From assembly GCA_947498765.1 (NCBI GenBank), contig CANMLG010000016.1, positions 62,001 through 126,000 of the forward strand: DNA of 64,000 nucleotides. Direction: 5' to 3'. Made by a program: the position numbers and the translations under genes. Shown piece by piece: positions 38,887-46,118 of the stretch. How positions within the stretch are numbered: position 1 is the stretch's first letter; each line of letters opens with the position of its first letter. This DNA is from an uncultured Aquimarina sp. Its GTDB lineage: Bacteria > Bacteroidota > Bacteroidia > Flavobacteriales > Flavobacteriaceae. Below the pieces are notes generated by a model. It ran no database searches. It was not told the DNA's origin and was given only the letters and a program-made list of their open reading frames with translations.

Positions 38887-39756
38887 TCAGTTCAACTTGT
38901 TTTTTATTAATCCTACATATCGACTTGTATCTTCCAACTCGGGAAAATGCCCACAATTCTCAAATTCAATTATTTCACAATTCGGTAGATGTTCAAGTAT
39001 TGATTTGTTGTCCGTTTTTCTATGTGTGTAATCTTTCTTTCCCCAAATTATTGTTGCTGGCACTTCCAGAACATTCAATTTAGACATGCTCTCTTTTTCA
39101 AGTCCTTGTACAAGACTCGAAAGACAAAAACAGCCACCATTATTTATAGAAGAAATTGCTTTTTGAATGTATTCTGAATTGTCTGTTTCTTTTGGTAATG
39201 CGTATTTATACCAAATTTTTGTAAGTTTCTTTTCTGAAAAAGAATTAACTATTTGACCGATTACAGGATATCTTAAAATACTTGGAATATTTTCATCTGT
39301 CCAATTTACCATTGCAGTAATAGATGGTGTTTGTGACAAGAATAAATGTTCAACACGTTCTGGAAATAATTCTGCTGTTTTAATTGCATAAAAGCCATTT
39401 GAACAAGAGAAACAAAAAGTAGCTCTTTCAATTTTTAAAATGTCCATTACGTTTATAATCAGCTGGGAAGATTTATTGAAAGAATAATCATATTTTGAAT
39501 TCGGGTAGGATTTGCCAAGTCCTCCAAACTCGAAACAAACTACTCGATAATCCTTCGATAATTTTAAAATCAAATTTTCGTGATGCTCAATAACATTTGG
39601 TCCATCTGGGACAGATATTATTACAGGCTTATTTTGTTTAGTATCAAAAACTCGAACTTCTCCAAAATCAGTCGAAATTATCGAATAGTTACTTTTCAAA
39701 TTCCGATGTCCTGTTTTGAAATGAGTTCTAAATGTATCTATAAAATTCCCTGTCAT
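38887..39756 (-). CDS. Alpha/beta hydrolase
   Basis: 289 aa, no signal peptide. Nucleophile Ser in the elbow SCSNG (first Gly of GxSxG replaced by Ser), acid Asp in WGKKDYTHR and His in NCGHFPELE complete the triad; FGGLGKSYP follows the oxyanion strand. Substrate unknown. It is a cargo gene of the array: stop codon 6 nt from intron copy 1, start 205 nt from intron copy 2. Upstream, the word GTTGTGC (39775-39781 on the complement) recurs before the antitoxin gene. Confidence 0.85.
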   Translation of the reverse strand: MTGNFIDTFRTHFKTGHRNLKSNYSIISTDFGEVRVFDTKQNKPVIISVPDGPNVIEHHENLILKLSKDYRVVCFEFGGLGKSYPNSKYDYSFNKSSQLIINVMDILKIERATFCFSCSNGFYAIKTAELFPERVEHLFLSQTPSITAMVNWTDENIPSILRYPVIGQIVNSFSEKKLTKIWYKYALPKETDNSEYIQKAISSINNGGCFCLSSLVQGLEKESMSKLNVLEVPATIIWGKKDYTHRKTDNKSILEHLPNCEIIEFENCGHFPELEDTSRYVGLIKNKLN

Positions 39757-39901
39757 TCGGTTTTGTTATATGTGGCACAACATTAAATATATAGCATTTA
39801 GGTCAGAAAATAAACGATTACTTTCGATTAAGCACTAATCCAAACTTTTGTATTTTGATTTATCTTTTTTGCATAAAGCCAAATCAAAAGATTTGTCGGC
39901 C

Positions 39902-39952
39902 TAGCAAACAAATACAAGCTTTTCGAACCGACTTAAACCGCCCTATTTGCTA
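39902..39952. repeat. Hairpin immediately 5' of intron copy 2
   Basis: TAGCAAA (39902-39908) and TTTGCTA (39946-39952) enclose a structured interior and end 8 nt before GTGTG at 39961. A second fold (AAATC-AAAA-GATTT) lies just upstream near 39882-39895. Hairpin-then-intron spacing resembles the target of class C group II introns. Confidence 0.45.
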
Positions 39953-39960
39953 TATATATT

Positions 39961-40185
39961 GTGTGTGCCTTGAATGGTAAATATAGTTCTTTTAAATGAA
40001 GAATGACTCAAAGGCTGCGAGTCCCCGATACGAGGAAGTAAGGCTCCTAAGTAAAGCAAGCGGCAAGGTTGGTTGGAATGACTGATGTAAAATAAGTTCG
40101 CCAAGTACACGATCTTAAAGCTCGTTGGTGTGAGAGGGGTAGGTTACTTAATTATGCAGTGATCTGTAAACTGATTGTGAGGCAG
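39961..40185 (+). mobile_element. Group II intron 5' half, copy 2
   Basis: Starts GTGTG, the group II GUGYG 5' end, and is alignable over its whole length with copy 3 (40933): both share TTnAATGGTAAATATA, then CAAAGGCTnCGAGTCCC, GAAGTAAGGCTC, GCAAG(G/T)TTG, CCAAGTA, GGTGTGAGAG and GATCTG...TGATTGTG in order. This looks like domain I to III RNA. Domains IV-VI are missing; the sequence runs straight into the stop codon of a - strand ORF at 40186. Confidence 0.6.
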
Positions 40186-40344
40186 TTATTTTGATTTTTC
40201 GTTTATTGAATATTCAGTATATTTATCATAAGCCATAACATCAAATACTTTAGATTCACCAGTTTTTAGCCATTTCTTATAAATCAATTTTCCATTCAGA
40301 TATACATAGAGTTCATTATCTTTAGTTTCTTTTGTATACACCAT
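40186..40344 (-). CDS. Short ORF (52 aa) in the cassette array
   Basis: ATG at 40344 to stop at 40186, 52 codons reading MVYTKETKDNELYVYLNGKL then a charged tail KVFDVMAYDKYTEYSINEKSK. The composition is protein-like, and the same frame stays open upstream into the 3' end of the 40353 gene (ERNKNIDAF), so it may be the end of a longer gene truncated when the 40353 gene was joined to it. It starts 8 nt after that gene's stop. No family recognised. Confidence 0.4.
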   Translation of the reverse strand: MVYTKETKDNELYVYLNGKLIYKKWLKTGESKVFDVMAYDKYTEYSINEKSK

Positions 40345-40352
40345 AAAAGCAT

Positions 40353-40826
40353 CTATATTTTTATTTCTTTCTTGATATAATCTTCGATTGTAGTTTTATC
40401 AAGTTTATTTTTTAAAATCAATAAGTCATAGTTTTTATGAGTTCGATAAGTCATTAGGAATTTATTTTTACCGCTTCGATTTATCTCTGAAAATTCAAAT
40501 CTATTTGGTTCAAATTTGTCAGTTATCAAATCTATTTTTTGAGTTCGCTCAAGTATTTTTCTAACAAGGGTCATTTTACCACTTTTTTCGTCTATTTGTA
40601 TTTCGGAGTAGTAAACCCAAGCTCCAAAACGATATAAAGTATATCCAATAGCAGTCAAGAGTCCAATAAGAATTCCAATTAACCAGTGACTGAATAATAG
40701 AAACGAAACAAAAAAGGTTGAAAGAGGAGTAAATATGACTTCCTTCCAATTTAGCGGAATTCGGTCACTTAAAATATGGATATTACCATTTTTCAAAATT
40801 CTGAAATAATCTTCTTTTTCGTTCAC
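40353..40826 (-). CDS. Two-helix membrane protein of unknown function
   Basis: 157 aa. Hydrophilic start, a hairpin of two transmembrane helices (about 30-70: FFVSFLLFSHWLIGILIGLL), then a cytoplasmic-type domain of about 85 residues rich in Lys and Glu. No signal or catalytic motif. A cargo gene of the array, oriented like the others. I do not recognise a family. Confidence 0.65.
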   Translation of the reverse strand: MNEKEDYFRILKNGNIHILSDRIPLNWKEVIFTPLSTFFVSFLLFSHWLIGILIGLLTAIGYTLYRFGAWVYYSEIQIDEKSGKMTLVRKILERTQKIDLITDKFEPNRFEFSEINRSGKNKFLMTYRTHKNYDLLILKNKLDKTTIEDYIKKEIKI

Positions 40827-40860
40827 TTTTATTGGTTACAATGATAGATGTAAGATTGAC

Positions 40861-40926
40861 TTAAGCGTAGTTGTAATATTTGTTTGCATAGCAATAGCAA
40901 AGACAAACCAATATTACAATACTTAA
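40861..40926. repeat. Long imperfect hairpin immediately 5' of intron copy 3
   Basis: Arms TTAAG..TAGTTGTAATATTTGTTTGC and GCAAAGACAAACCAATATTACAATA.CTTAA pair over nearly 30 positions with small bulges, and end 6 nt before GTGTG at 40933. Strength, bulges and position resemble an attC-like site or the hairpin used by class C introns. Canonical RYYYAAC/GTTRRRY boundaries are not both present. Confidence 0.5.
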
Positions 40927-40932
40927 CTTAAT

Positions 40933-41165
40933 GTGTGTATCTTAAATGGTAAATATAATTTATTTTAAGAATGTCCCAAAGGCTTCGAGTCCCTAATATG
41001 GTGAAGTAAGGCTCTTAAGCAAAGCTAGTGGCAAGTTTGATTAGGGCAATCCAATGACGGAGGGAAAGTAAGCTTACCAAGTATGCAATCCGTAGGCTTG
41101 CTGGTGTGAGAGACGTGCGCTACTCAATTATGGGAGAGCGATCTGCTTGATTGTGCTTTCGTGCA
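40933..41165 (+). mobile_element. Group II intron 5' half, copy 3
   Basis: Begins GTGTGTATC; best-preserved copy of the domain I-III sequence (see copy 2 for shared blocks), including GTGCGCTACTCAATTATGGG and GAGCGATCTG. Ends about 10 nt before the stop codon of the ParE-like toxin gene (41175). No domain V follows directly. Confidence 0.6.
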
Positions 41166-41174
41166 TTTTTCGAG

Positions 41175-41477
41175 TTAAATATCCTGACTTAGTTTATCAG
41201 GATTCTGTCTTGTGTCAAAAATTGTAATTATTTCAATTTCATTTGATTCTGTCGAAATTCTATAATAAAAAGTAGTTTGTTTTGTTACGATACATTTATA
41301 TAGTTCTTTGAATTCTGACGATTGGAGACAACTTTCTGGTTGAAGAGAAATCTGTTCGATTTTTTCCGTTAGTTTTTCAATAAATTTATCACGTGTTTTT
41401 AAATTCCATTTTTCTAATAAATATTCGGATAATTTTAGAAGTTTTCTTTCTGCTAATTCGGATAAGAATACTTTCAT
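41175..41477 (-). CDS. RelE/ParE-family toxin
   Basis: 100 aa. ParE-like fold: helical hairpin ERKLLKLSEYLLEKWNLKTRD, then strands FKELYKCIVTKQTTFYYRI and IEIITIFDTRQNP, ending near the family's typical FxxRxxP. Such toxins inhibit gyrase or cleave mRNA. Its ATG shares one base with the antitoxin stop codon (TAATG), so the pair is translationally coupled. Array cargo. Confidence 0.85.
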   Translation of the reverse strand: MKVFLSELAERKLLKLSEYLLEKWNLKTRDKFIEKLTEKIEQISLQPESCLQSSEFKELYKCIVTKQTTFYYRISTESNEIEIITIFDTRQNPDKLSQDI

Positions 41478-41695
41478 TAAGAAATCTTTTTCAAGAATGA
41501 ATCAAAAGAAACTCTTTTACCACTATCAAGCTCATTAATTCCTTCTTTGATTTCATTTTTTTCAGAAGTACTTAATTCATTCCAAAAATCAACTTTTTCA
41601 GTATTCACAAAGTCAGCTACTTTTTGAATAAAATCACTATTTTCTATAGCTAAGATAGTCTTTATTAATTCTATTTTTGTTGATTGAATATCCAT
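41477..41695 (-). CDS. Antitoxin of the ParE-type module
   Basis: 72 aa, acidic and helical, with WNELSTSEKNEIKEGINELD and a Ser/Lys end (KRVSFDSFLKK), as in short addiction-module antitoxins that pair with ParE-like toxins. First gene of the two-gene unit; its promoter must lie in 41696-41950, where GTTGTGC (complement of 41762-41768) matches the hydrolase leader. Confidence 0.78.
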   Translation of the reverse strand: MDIQSTKIELIKTILAIENSDFIQKVADFVNTEKVDFWNELSTSEKNEIKEGINELDSGKRVSFDSFLKKIS

Positions 41696-41950
41696 CCTTA
41701 TTGTGTTAACTTATCAAATATACAAAAAGAGTTTTTATCCGTTCGCTTGAGTGGGTATGAAGCACAACGATTCGTATAAAAAGCATAAGTTAGGTGATAA
41801 GTACTATATTTTTGTTTGTTAATTAACTAAATATGTTGCTTTTATTTTTTTATGAGCGCCAAATTTTATAGTTGGCTATATAGCAAATGAACATAGATTT
41901 TTCGCTTATGACAAAAAACATATGTTTTCTTAAAGATAGTTCATTTAGTA

Positions 41951-42135
41951 AAGAATGTCCCAAAGGCTGCGAGTTTCTAATAGGGGGAAGTTAGACTCCA
42001 AATCTATTTTACCATTGGTACACTAGGTTATCATTTAACTTAGTTGAATTGGCTGCATAATAAGAGCCGTATGATGGGGGGATATCACGTAGGGTTCAGA
42101 GGTTTAGGGGTGAGATTTCCCTTTACCTACTCGAC
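41951..42135 (+). mobile_element. Internally deleted group II intron, copy 4
   Basis: 41951-42000 matches the domain I block of copies 2 and 3 (AAGAATGTCCCAAAGGCTGC). After a non-matching stretch, domain V (42064-42097: GAGCCGTATG / CGTAGGGTTC, apical GATGG/ATATC) and domain VI (42098-42135) follow, with a bulged A at 42129, seven nt from the AC end at 42135. Domain VI matches copy 1 almost base for base. The GTGTG end is lost or unrecognisable. A secreted-protein gene stops 9 nt further right. Confidence 0.68.
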
Positions 42136-42144
42136 TGTACACTT

Positions 42145-42741
42145 TTAATTTATCTCAAGATGCATTTTAATCAATTTAGCAACTTCACGTGCATCAATTT
42201 TCTTTTTCGGAGTTAAATGTTCTAATAAATTAATTTTTCCAATAGATTTCAGATAGGATTTCACATCATCATATTCCATAAAAATATAAGATCTATTAGT
42301 ACTTAAATTAAAAACTACACCTTTAGGGTAGCCTATATTAAACCCGATATATTTAGCACTTTTAGAGCATACTATTTGCTCAAAATATATCTCATTACTA
42401 TTGTTGTAAAGAGCTAAATTATATTCGAATTCACCACTTTTAATAATTACATCTTTATTTGATTTAAACCTTTCTTTGAGATCTTTTACTCTTACTAGGA
42501 TACTGTCATTTTGAACAATTGCAAAATAAGGGGTTTTCAATTTAGTGTTTGTTGAATCTTTAAGGCTGTAATAGAAAGCTCCAAATGGCATTTTTATATT
42601 AAAAGGCTCATTGTATTTGATCACTTTTTTATTCATAAAATCAATATAAGTTTTATAAATACCTTGAGGTAATATTGTAGAATTTTGACTAAAACTCAAG
42701 AAAGTATTTAGTAAAGTAAGGATCAGTATAATTTTTTTCAC
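42145..42741 (-). CDS. Secreted protein of unknown function
   Basis: 198 aa with signal peptide MKKIILILTLLNTFLSFSQ. Beta-rich mature domain (GIYKTYIDFMNKKVIKYNEPF...) followed by a helical tail (PKKKIDAREVAKLIKMHLE). No motif recognised. Its stop lies 9 nt from intron copy 4, like the other cargo genes; the tRNA terminator lies upstream. Confidence 0.7.
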   Translation of the reverse strand: MKKIILILTLLNTFLSFSQNSTILPQGIYKTYIDFMNKKVIKYNEPFNIKMPFGAFYYSLKDSTNTKLKTPYFAIVQNDSILVRVKDLKERFKSNKDVIIKSGEFEYNLALYNNSNEIYFEQIVCSKSAKYIGFNIGYPKGVVFNLSTNRSYIFMEYDDVKSYLKSIGKINLLEHLTPKKKIDAREVAKLIKMHLEIN

Positions 42742-42901
42742 TTAGATTTTTTATTGAGTACAACTATTCGAGATAGACAATTGTCTATATGCTTTTTTAA
42801 TAAAAAGCTAATCTAAATTATTTTAAGTAAATCACAAACTATTTGGCAATCCTCACTAAATTAGTATAACAAAAATTGATCTAGAGGAACCTATTTAAAC
42901 C

Positions 42902-42937
42902 AAAAAGCCTTCAAAATCATAAGATTAAGAAGGCTTT
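42902..42937 (-). terminator. Terminator of the tRNA transcript
   Basis: AAAGCCTTC / GAAGGCTTT stem with a T run on the - strand, directly after tRNA-Leu. Confidence 0.85.
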
Positions 42938-42938
42938 G

Positions 42939-43022
42939 TACTCGGGACGGGACTTGAACCCGTACGAACTAATGTTCATTGGATTTTAAGTCCAACGTGT
43001 CTACCAATTCCACCACCCGAGC
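42939..43022 (-). tRNA. tRNA-Leu (anticodon TAA)
   Basis: 84 nt. Acceptor GCTCGGG / CCCGAGT, D-arm with GGTAGACAC, anticodon loop CTTAAAA (TAA), a long variable arm as expected for Leu, and TTC arm GGTTCAAGTCC. Discriminator A. CCA not encoded. Its 3' end points toward the cassette array. Confidence 0.95.
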
Positions 43023-43047
43023 GTGGTTATATCATAAAAAGTGTCAG

Positions 43048-43119
43048 AGCGAAAGACGGGATTTGAACCCGCGACCCCCACCTTGGCAAGGTGATGCTCT
43101 ACCCCTGAGCTACTTTCGC
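43048..43119 (-). tRNA. tRNA-Gly (anticodon GCC)
   Basis: 72 nt. Acceptor GCGAAAG / CTTTCGC, D-arm GCTCAGGGGTAGAGC, anticodon stem-loop CACCTTGCCAAGGTG (GCC), T-arm GCGGGTTCAAATCCCGT. Cotranscribed with tRNA-Leu 25 nt downstream. Confidence 0.96.
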
Positions 43120-43216
43120 GTTTTAAATGAACGTACAAGTGTGTTACTTGCGGGTGCAAATCTACAACCTTTATTTGGTTTTCAAAGCCTTTTTTTGAAA
43201 AAAAATATGATTTTTT

Positions 43217-45862
43217 TTAATTGTTTTTCGAAGCAATTTGTTTTGAGGGGATTAACATGCGTTTTATTTCATTCAATTTCATTAATGCTTCTACAGGAGT
43301 AAGCGTATTAATGTCTATATCTATAATTTCATTTTTTATTTCTTCCAATAAAGGGTCGTCTAAATTAAAAAAGCTCAATTGCATTTCCTCTTCCTGTGAT
43401 TGCTTTAAGGTGTCGGATATGTCTTCGCTTTTATGTGATTTTTCCAGTTGCTTAAGCATTTTTTGCGCTTTTTTAACCACATGCTGCGGCATTCCCGCCA
43501 TTTTGGCTACATGGATACCAAAGCTATGTTGACTCCCACCAGGAGTTAATTTACGTAAAAATAGGACGTTGTCTTTTGTTTCTTTAACGGCAACATTGTA
43601 ATTTTTAATACGATCAAAAGTATCGCACATGTCATTTAATTCGTGGTAATGCGTAGCAAATAGTGTTTTTGGTTTGCAAGGATGCTCGTGTAAGTATTCA
43701 CTAATGGCCCAGGCAATGGATATACCATCGTAAGTACTCGTTCCACGACCTATTTCATCGAGTAGAATAAGACTGCGATCCGAAAGGTTATTTAGGATAC
43801 TTGCCGTTTCGTTCATTTCAACCATAAAAGTAGATTCGCCCATGGATATGTTATCGCTGGCACCTACACGCGTAAAAATTTTATCAACGATATCCATTTC
43901 AACAGCCTCGGCAGGGACAAAACAACCTATTTGAGCAAGTAGTACAATTAAGGCTGTCTGACGTAAAATAGCGGATTTACCACTCATGTTAGGTCCTGTA
44001 ATCATTATAATTTGCTGCTCATGATTGTCTAAATACACATCATTAGCAATATAGGCTTCTCCTGGTGGAAGTTGTTTTTCAATAACAGGATGACGACCAT
44101 TGGTGATTTTTAAAGCACTTCCATCTATAAAAGTAGGGCGGGTATAATTTTGTTGTAGCGCTAAGTCTGCAAAACCACTTAAACAATCAAGTTGTCCAAT
44201 GAGCATGGCGTTATTTTGAATAATTTGAATGTATTCATGCATCCAAGTTACTAAATCACCAAAAAGTTGTTGCTCAAGGATAAGAATTTTTTCTTCGGCA
44301 CCTAAAATTTTGGTTTCATATTCTTTAAGCTCTTCGGTAATGTAGCGCTCCGCACTTACTAATGTTTGTTTTCGAATCCAATGCTCTGGGACTTTGTCTT
44401 TGTGTGTATTTCTAACTTCAATATAATAACCAAATACATTGTTTGATGCTATTTTTAATGAAGGAATTCCTGTGACTTCGGATTCCCGATCCAGCATGTT
44501 ATTTAGATAATCTTTTCCAGAAAAGGCTAAACCGCGTAATTCATCCAATTCGGTATGGACACCATCGGCAATTGTTTTTCCTTTTAAAATATTTACAGGC
44601 GCTTCTTCGCAAAGCGTCTCTTTAATTTTTTGTCTTAACAATTGGCAATCATGTAAGGCATCCCCAATTTTTTTAACGGCATCTTGGGTACTGGCTTCGG
44701 CTATTTTTTTGATGGGAGCAATGGCATCTAACGAGTGCATGAGTTGATTTACCTCTCGCGGACTTATTTTTGCCGTGGCTACCTTGGAGACTAAACGTTC
44801 TAGATCGCCAATTTGCGCAATTTGAGCACCTATTTTATGGTGAACATCCGTGTTTTGAATAAAAAAATCAACTACTTCATGACGTGTTTCTATACGGTCC
44901 TTGTTTTTAAGCGGGAGCGATAACCAGCGTTTTAGCATACGCCCTCCCATGGCCGAACTGGTTTTGTCAATAACGTCAAGTAGCGTAACCGCTCCAATGG
45001 CATTGGGAGTGTAAAGCTCTAAATTGCGAATGGTAAAGCGATCCATCCAAATAAAATCATCTTCGGCAATACGCTGAATTTTATTAATGTGCTGTAATTT
45101 GTGATGCTGGGTTTCTTTTACATAATGCAAAATAGCCCCGGCAGCAATAATGCCATGATTTAGGTGGTCAATACCAAAACCTTTTAGTGATTTGGTGTTA
45201 AAATGAGTATATAAGGTTTCATGTGCATAATCATCCTTCCAAACCCAATCTTCTAAATAAAAGGTGAGATAGTCAGGACCAAAATTTTCGGTAAACGTAT
45301 TCTTTTTTTGTTTGGAAACTAGTATTTCACTTGGCGTGAAGTTTTGCAGTAATTTATCAATAGTGGCTTGGTCTCCTTGCGCGGTTAAATATTCACCAGT
45401 GGAAATATCTAAGAAAGCGATTCCTAATTGTTTCCCGCCATAGTGAACTGCAGCTAAAAAGTTATTGTTTTTACTTTGTAGGACTTCGTCATTTAAAGAA
45501 ACTCCTGGAGTAATCAATTCGGTAACTCCACGTTTTACAATAGTTTTTGTTTGTTTAGGATCTTCTAGTTGATCACAAATTGCCACACGCTGTCCAGCTT
45601 TTACCAATTTTGGTAAATACGTGTTTAACGAATGATGTGGAAAGCCTGCCAGCGCAGTTTCAGATTCTGATCCAGCGCCACGTTTGGTTAAAATGATATT
45701 TAATATGTTGGCTGTAATTACAGCATCTTCGCCAAAAGTTTCATAAAAATCACCTACTCTAAATAATAATAATGCTTTAGGGTATTTCGCCTTAATAGCA
45801 TTGTATTGCTTCATTAAAGGAGTTACTTTTTTTTCTTTTGAAGTCGCTTTTTTTGCACACAC
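43217..45862 (-). CDS. mutS: MutS, DNA mismatch repair protein
   Basis: 881 aa. Mismatch-binding Phe39-Tyr40-Glu41 in [11 protein letters not shown], connector and lever domains, then the ABC-type ATPase with Walker [23 protein letters not shown]alker B and ATHYHEL. The start is GTG at 45862 ([20 protein letters not shown]); no ATG lies in frame before KQYNAIK, and the family needs the residues before it. C-terminal helix-turn-helix clamp present. Initiates mismatch repair with MutL, not in the window. Confidence 0.97.
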   Translation of the reverse strand: MCAKKATSKEKKVTPLMKQYNAIKAKYPKALLLFRVGDFYETFGEDAVITANILNIILTKRGAGSESETALAGFPHHSLNTYLPKLVKAGQRVAICDQLEDPKQTKTIVKRGVTELITPGVSLNDEVLQSKNNNFLAAVHYGGKQLGIAFLDISTGEYLTAQGDQATIDKLLQNFTPSEILVSKQKKNTFTENFGPDYLTFYLEDWVWKDDYAHETLYTHFNTKSLKGFGIDHLNHGIIAAGAILHYVKETQHHKLQHINKIQRIAEDDFIWMDRFTIRNLELYTPNAIGAVTLLDVIDKTSSAMGGRMLKRWLSLPLKNKDRIETRHEVVDFFIQNTDVHHKIGAQIAQIGDLERLVSKVATAKISPREVNQLMHSLDAIAPIKKIAEASTQDAVKKIGDALHDCQLLRQKIKETLCEEAPVNILKGKTIADGVHTELDELRGLAFSGKDYLNNMLDRESEVTGIPSLKIASNNVFGYYIEVRNTHKDKVPEHWIRKQTLVSAERYITEELKEYETKILGAEEKILILEQQLFGDLVTWMHEYIQIIQNNAMLIGQLDCLSGFADLALQQNYTRPTFIDGSALKITNGRHPVIEKQLPPGEAYIANDVYLDNHEQQIIMITGPNMSGKSAILRQTALIVLLAQIGCFVPAEAVEMDIVDKIFTRVGASDNISMGESTFMVEMNETASILNNLSDRSLILLDEIGRGTSTYDGISIAWAISEYLHEHPCKPKTLFATHYHELNDMCDTFDRIKNYNVAVKETKDNVLFLRKLTPGGSQHSFGIHVAKMAGMPQHVVKKAQKMLKQLEKSHKSEDISDTLKQSQEEEMQLSFFNLDDPLLEEIKNEIIDIDINTLTPVEALMKLNEIKRMLIPSKQIASKNN

Positions 45863-46032
45863 AGGATTGGGGTAATTTAATTGATGTGCTAAAATACGGA
45901 TTCTCTTTACGTGACCTTCATATGCTGTAAATGATTTATTAGGATTTATTCACATGTTTTTAGTTGACAGTTGTGAGTTGTCTGTTGTCAGGGGTATCTA
46001 GGATTAAAGGAGGAAGGTTGAGGGCATAAACC

Positions 46033-46073
46033 AAAAGTTTTAGAGTTTTTTTATTTGAAAAGACTCTAAAACT
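46033..46073 (-). terminator. Terminator of the TonB-receptor gene
   Basis: On the - strand, AGTTTTAGAGT / ACTCTAAAACT stem followed by TTTTGG. It sits inside a larger inverted repeat GGTTGAGGG (46016) / CCCTCAACC (46074). The remaining spacer to mutS contains TTGACAGTTGTGAGTTG-type short repeats and CCCTCAA tandem copies. Confidence 0.6.
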
Positions 46074-46118
46074 CCCTCAACCCTCAACCCTCTACCTTTA
46101 ACCTTTTGCCAATAACAA

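Larger units (their letters stand above)
38598..42144. mobile_element. Group II intron-fragment / gene-cassette array
   Basis: Region in which four degenerate group II intron pieces on the + strand (38809-38880, 39961-40185, 40933-41165, 41951-42135) alternate with cargo genes all on the - strand. Cargo stop codons lie 1-10 nt from intron sequence. No reverse transcriptase, integrase or transposase is present in the window. The right side faces the 3' end of tRNA-Leu (42939). Described piece by piece in the following entries. Boundaries of the whole element are uncertain; 38598-38808 holds no gene. Confidence 0.55.

Noticed and set aside
38729-39031. 100-codon + strand ORF across the first intron end
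   Set aside because: It reads through domain V/VI RNA and the complementary strand of the hydrolase gene; composition is not protein-like.
39961-42135. One large functional group II intron holding all cargo in domain IV
   Set aside because: A second 5' half and a partial third 5' half lie inside this span, and the reverse transcriptase is absent.
38598-42144. Standard integron with attC sites
   Set aside because: No IntI in the window, and RYYYAAC/GTTRRRY pairs were not found at the right spacing. Kept only as an analogy.
42979-43302. 107-codon + strand ORF
   Set aside because: Covers the complements of tRNA-Leu and tRNA-Gly and the mutS end.
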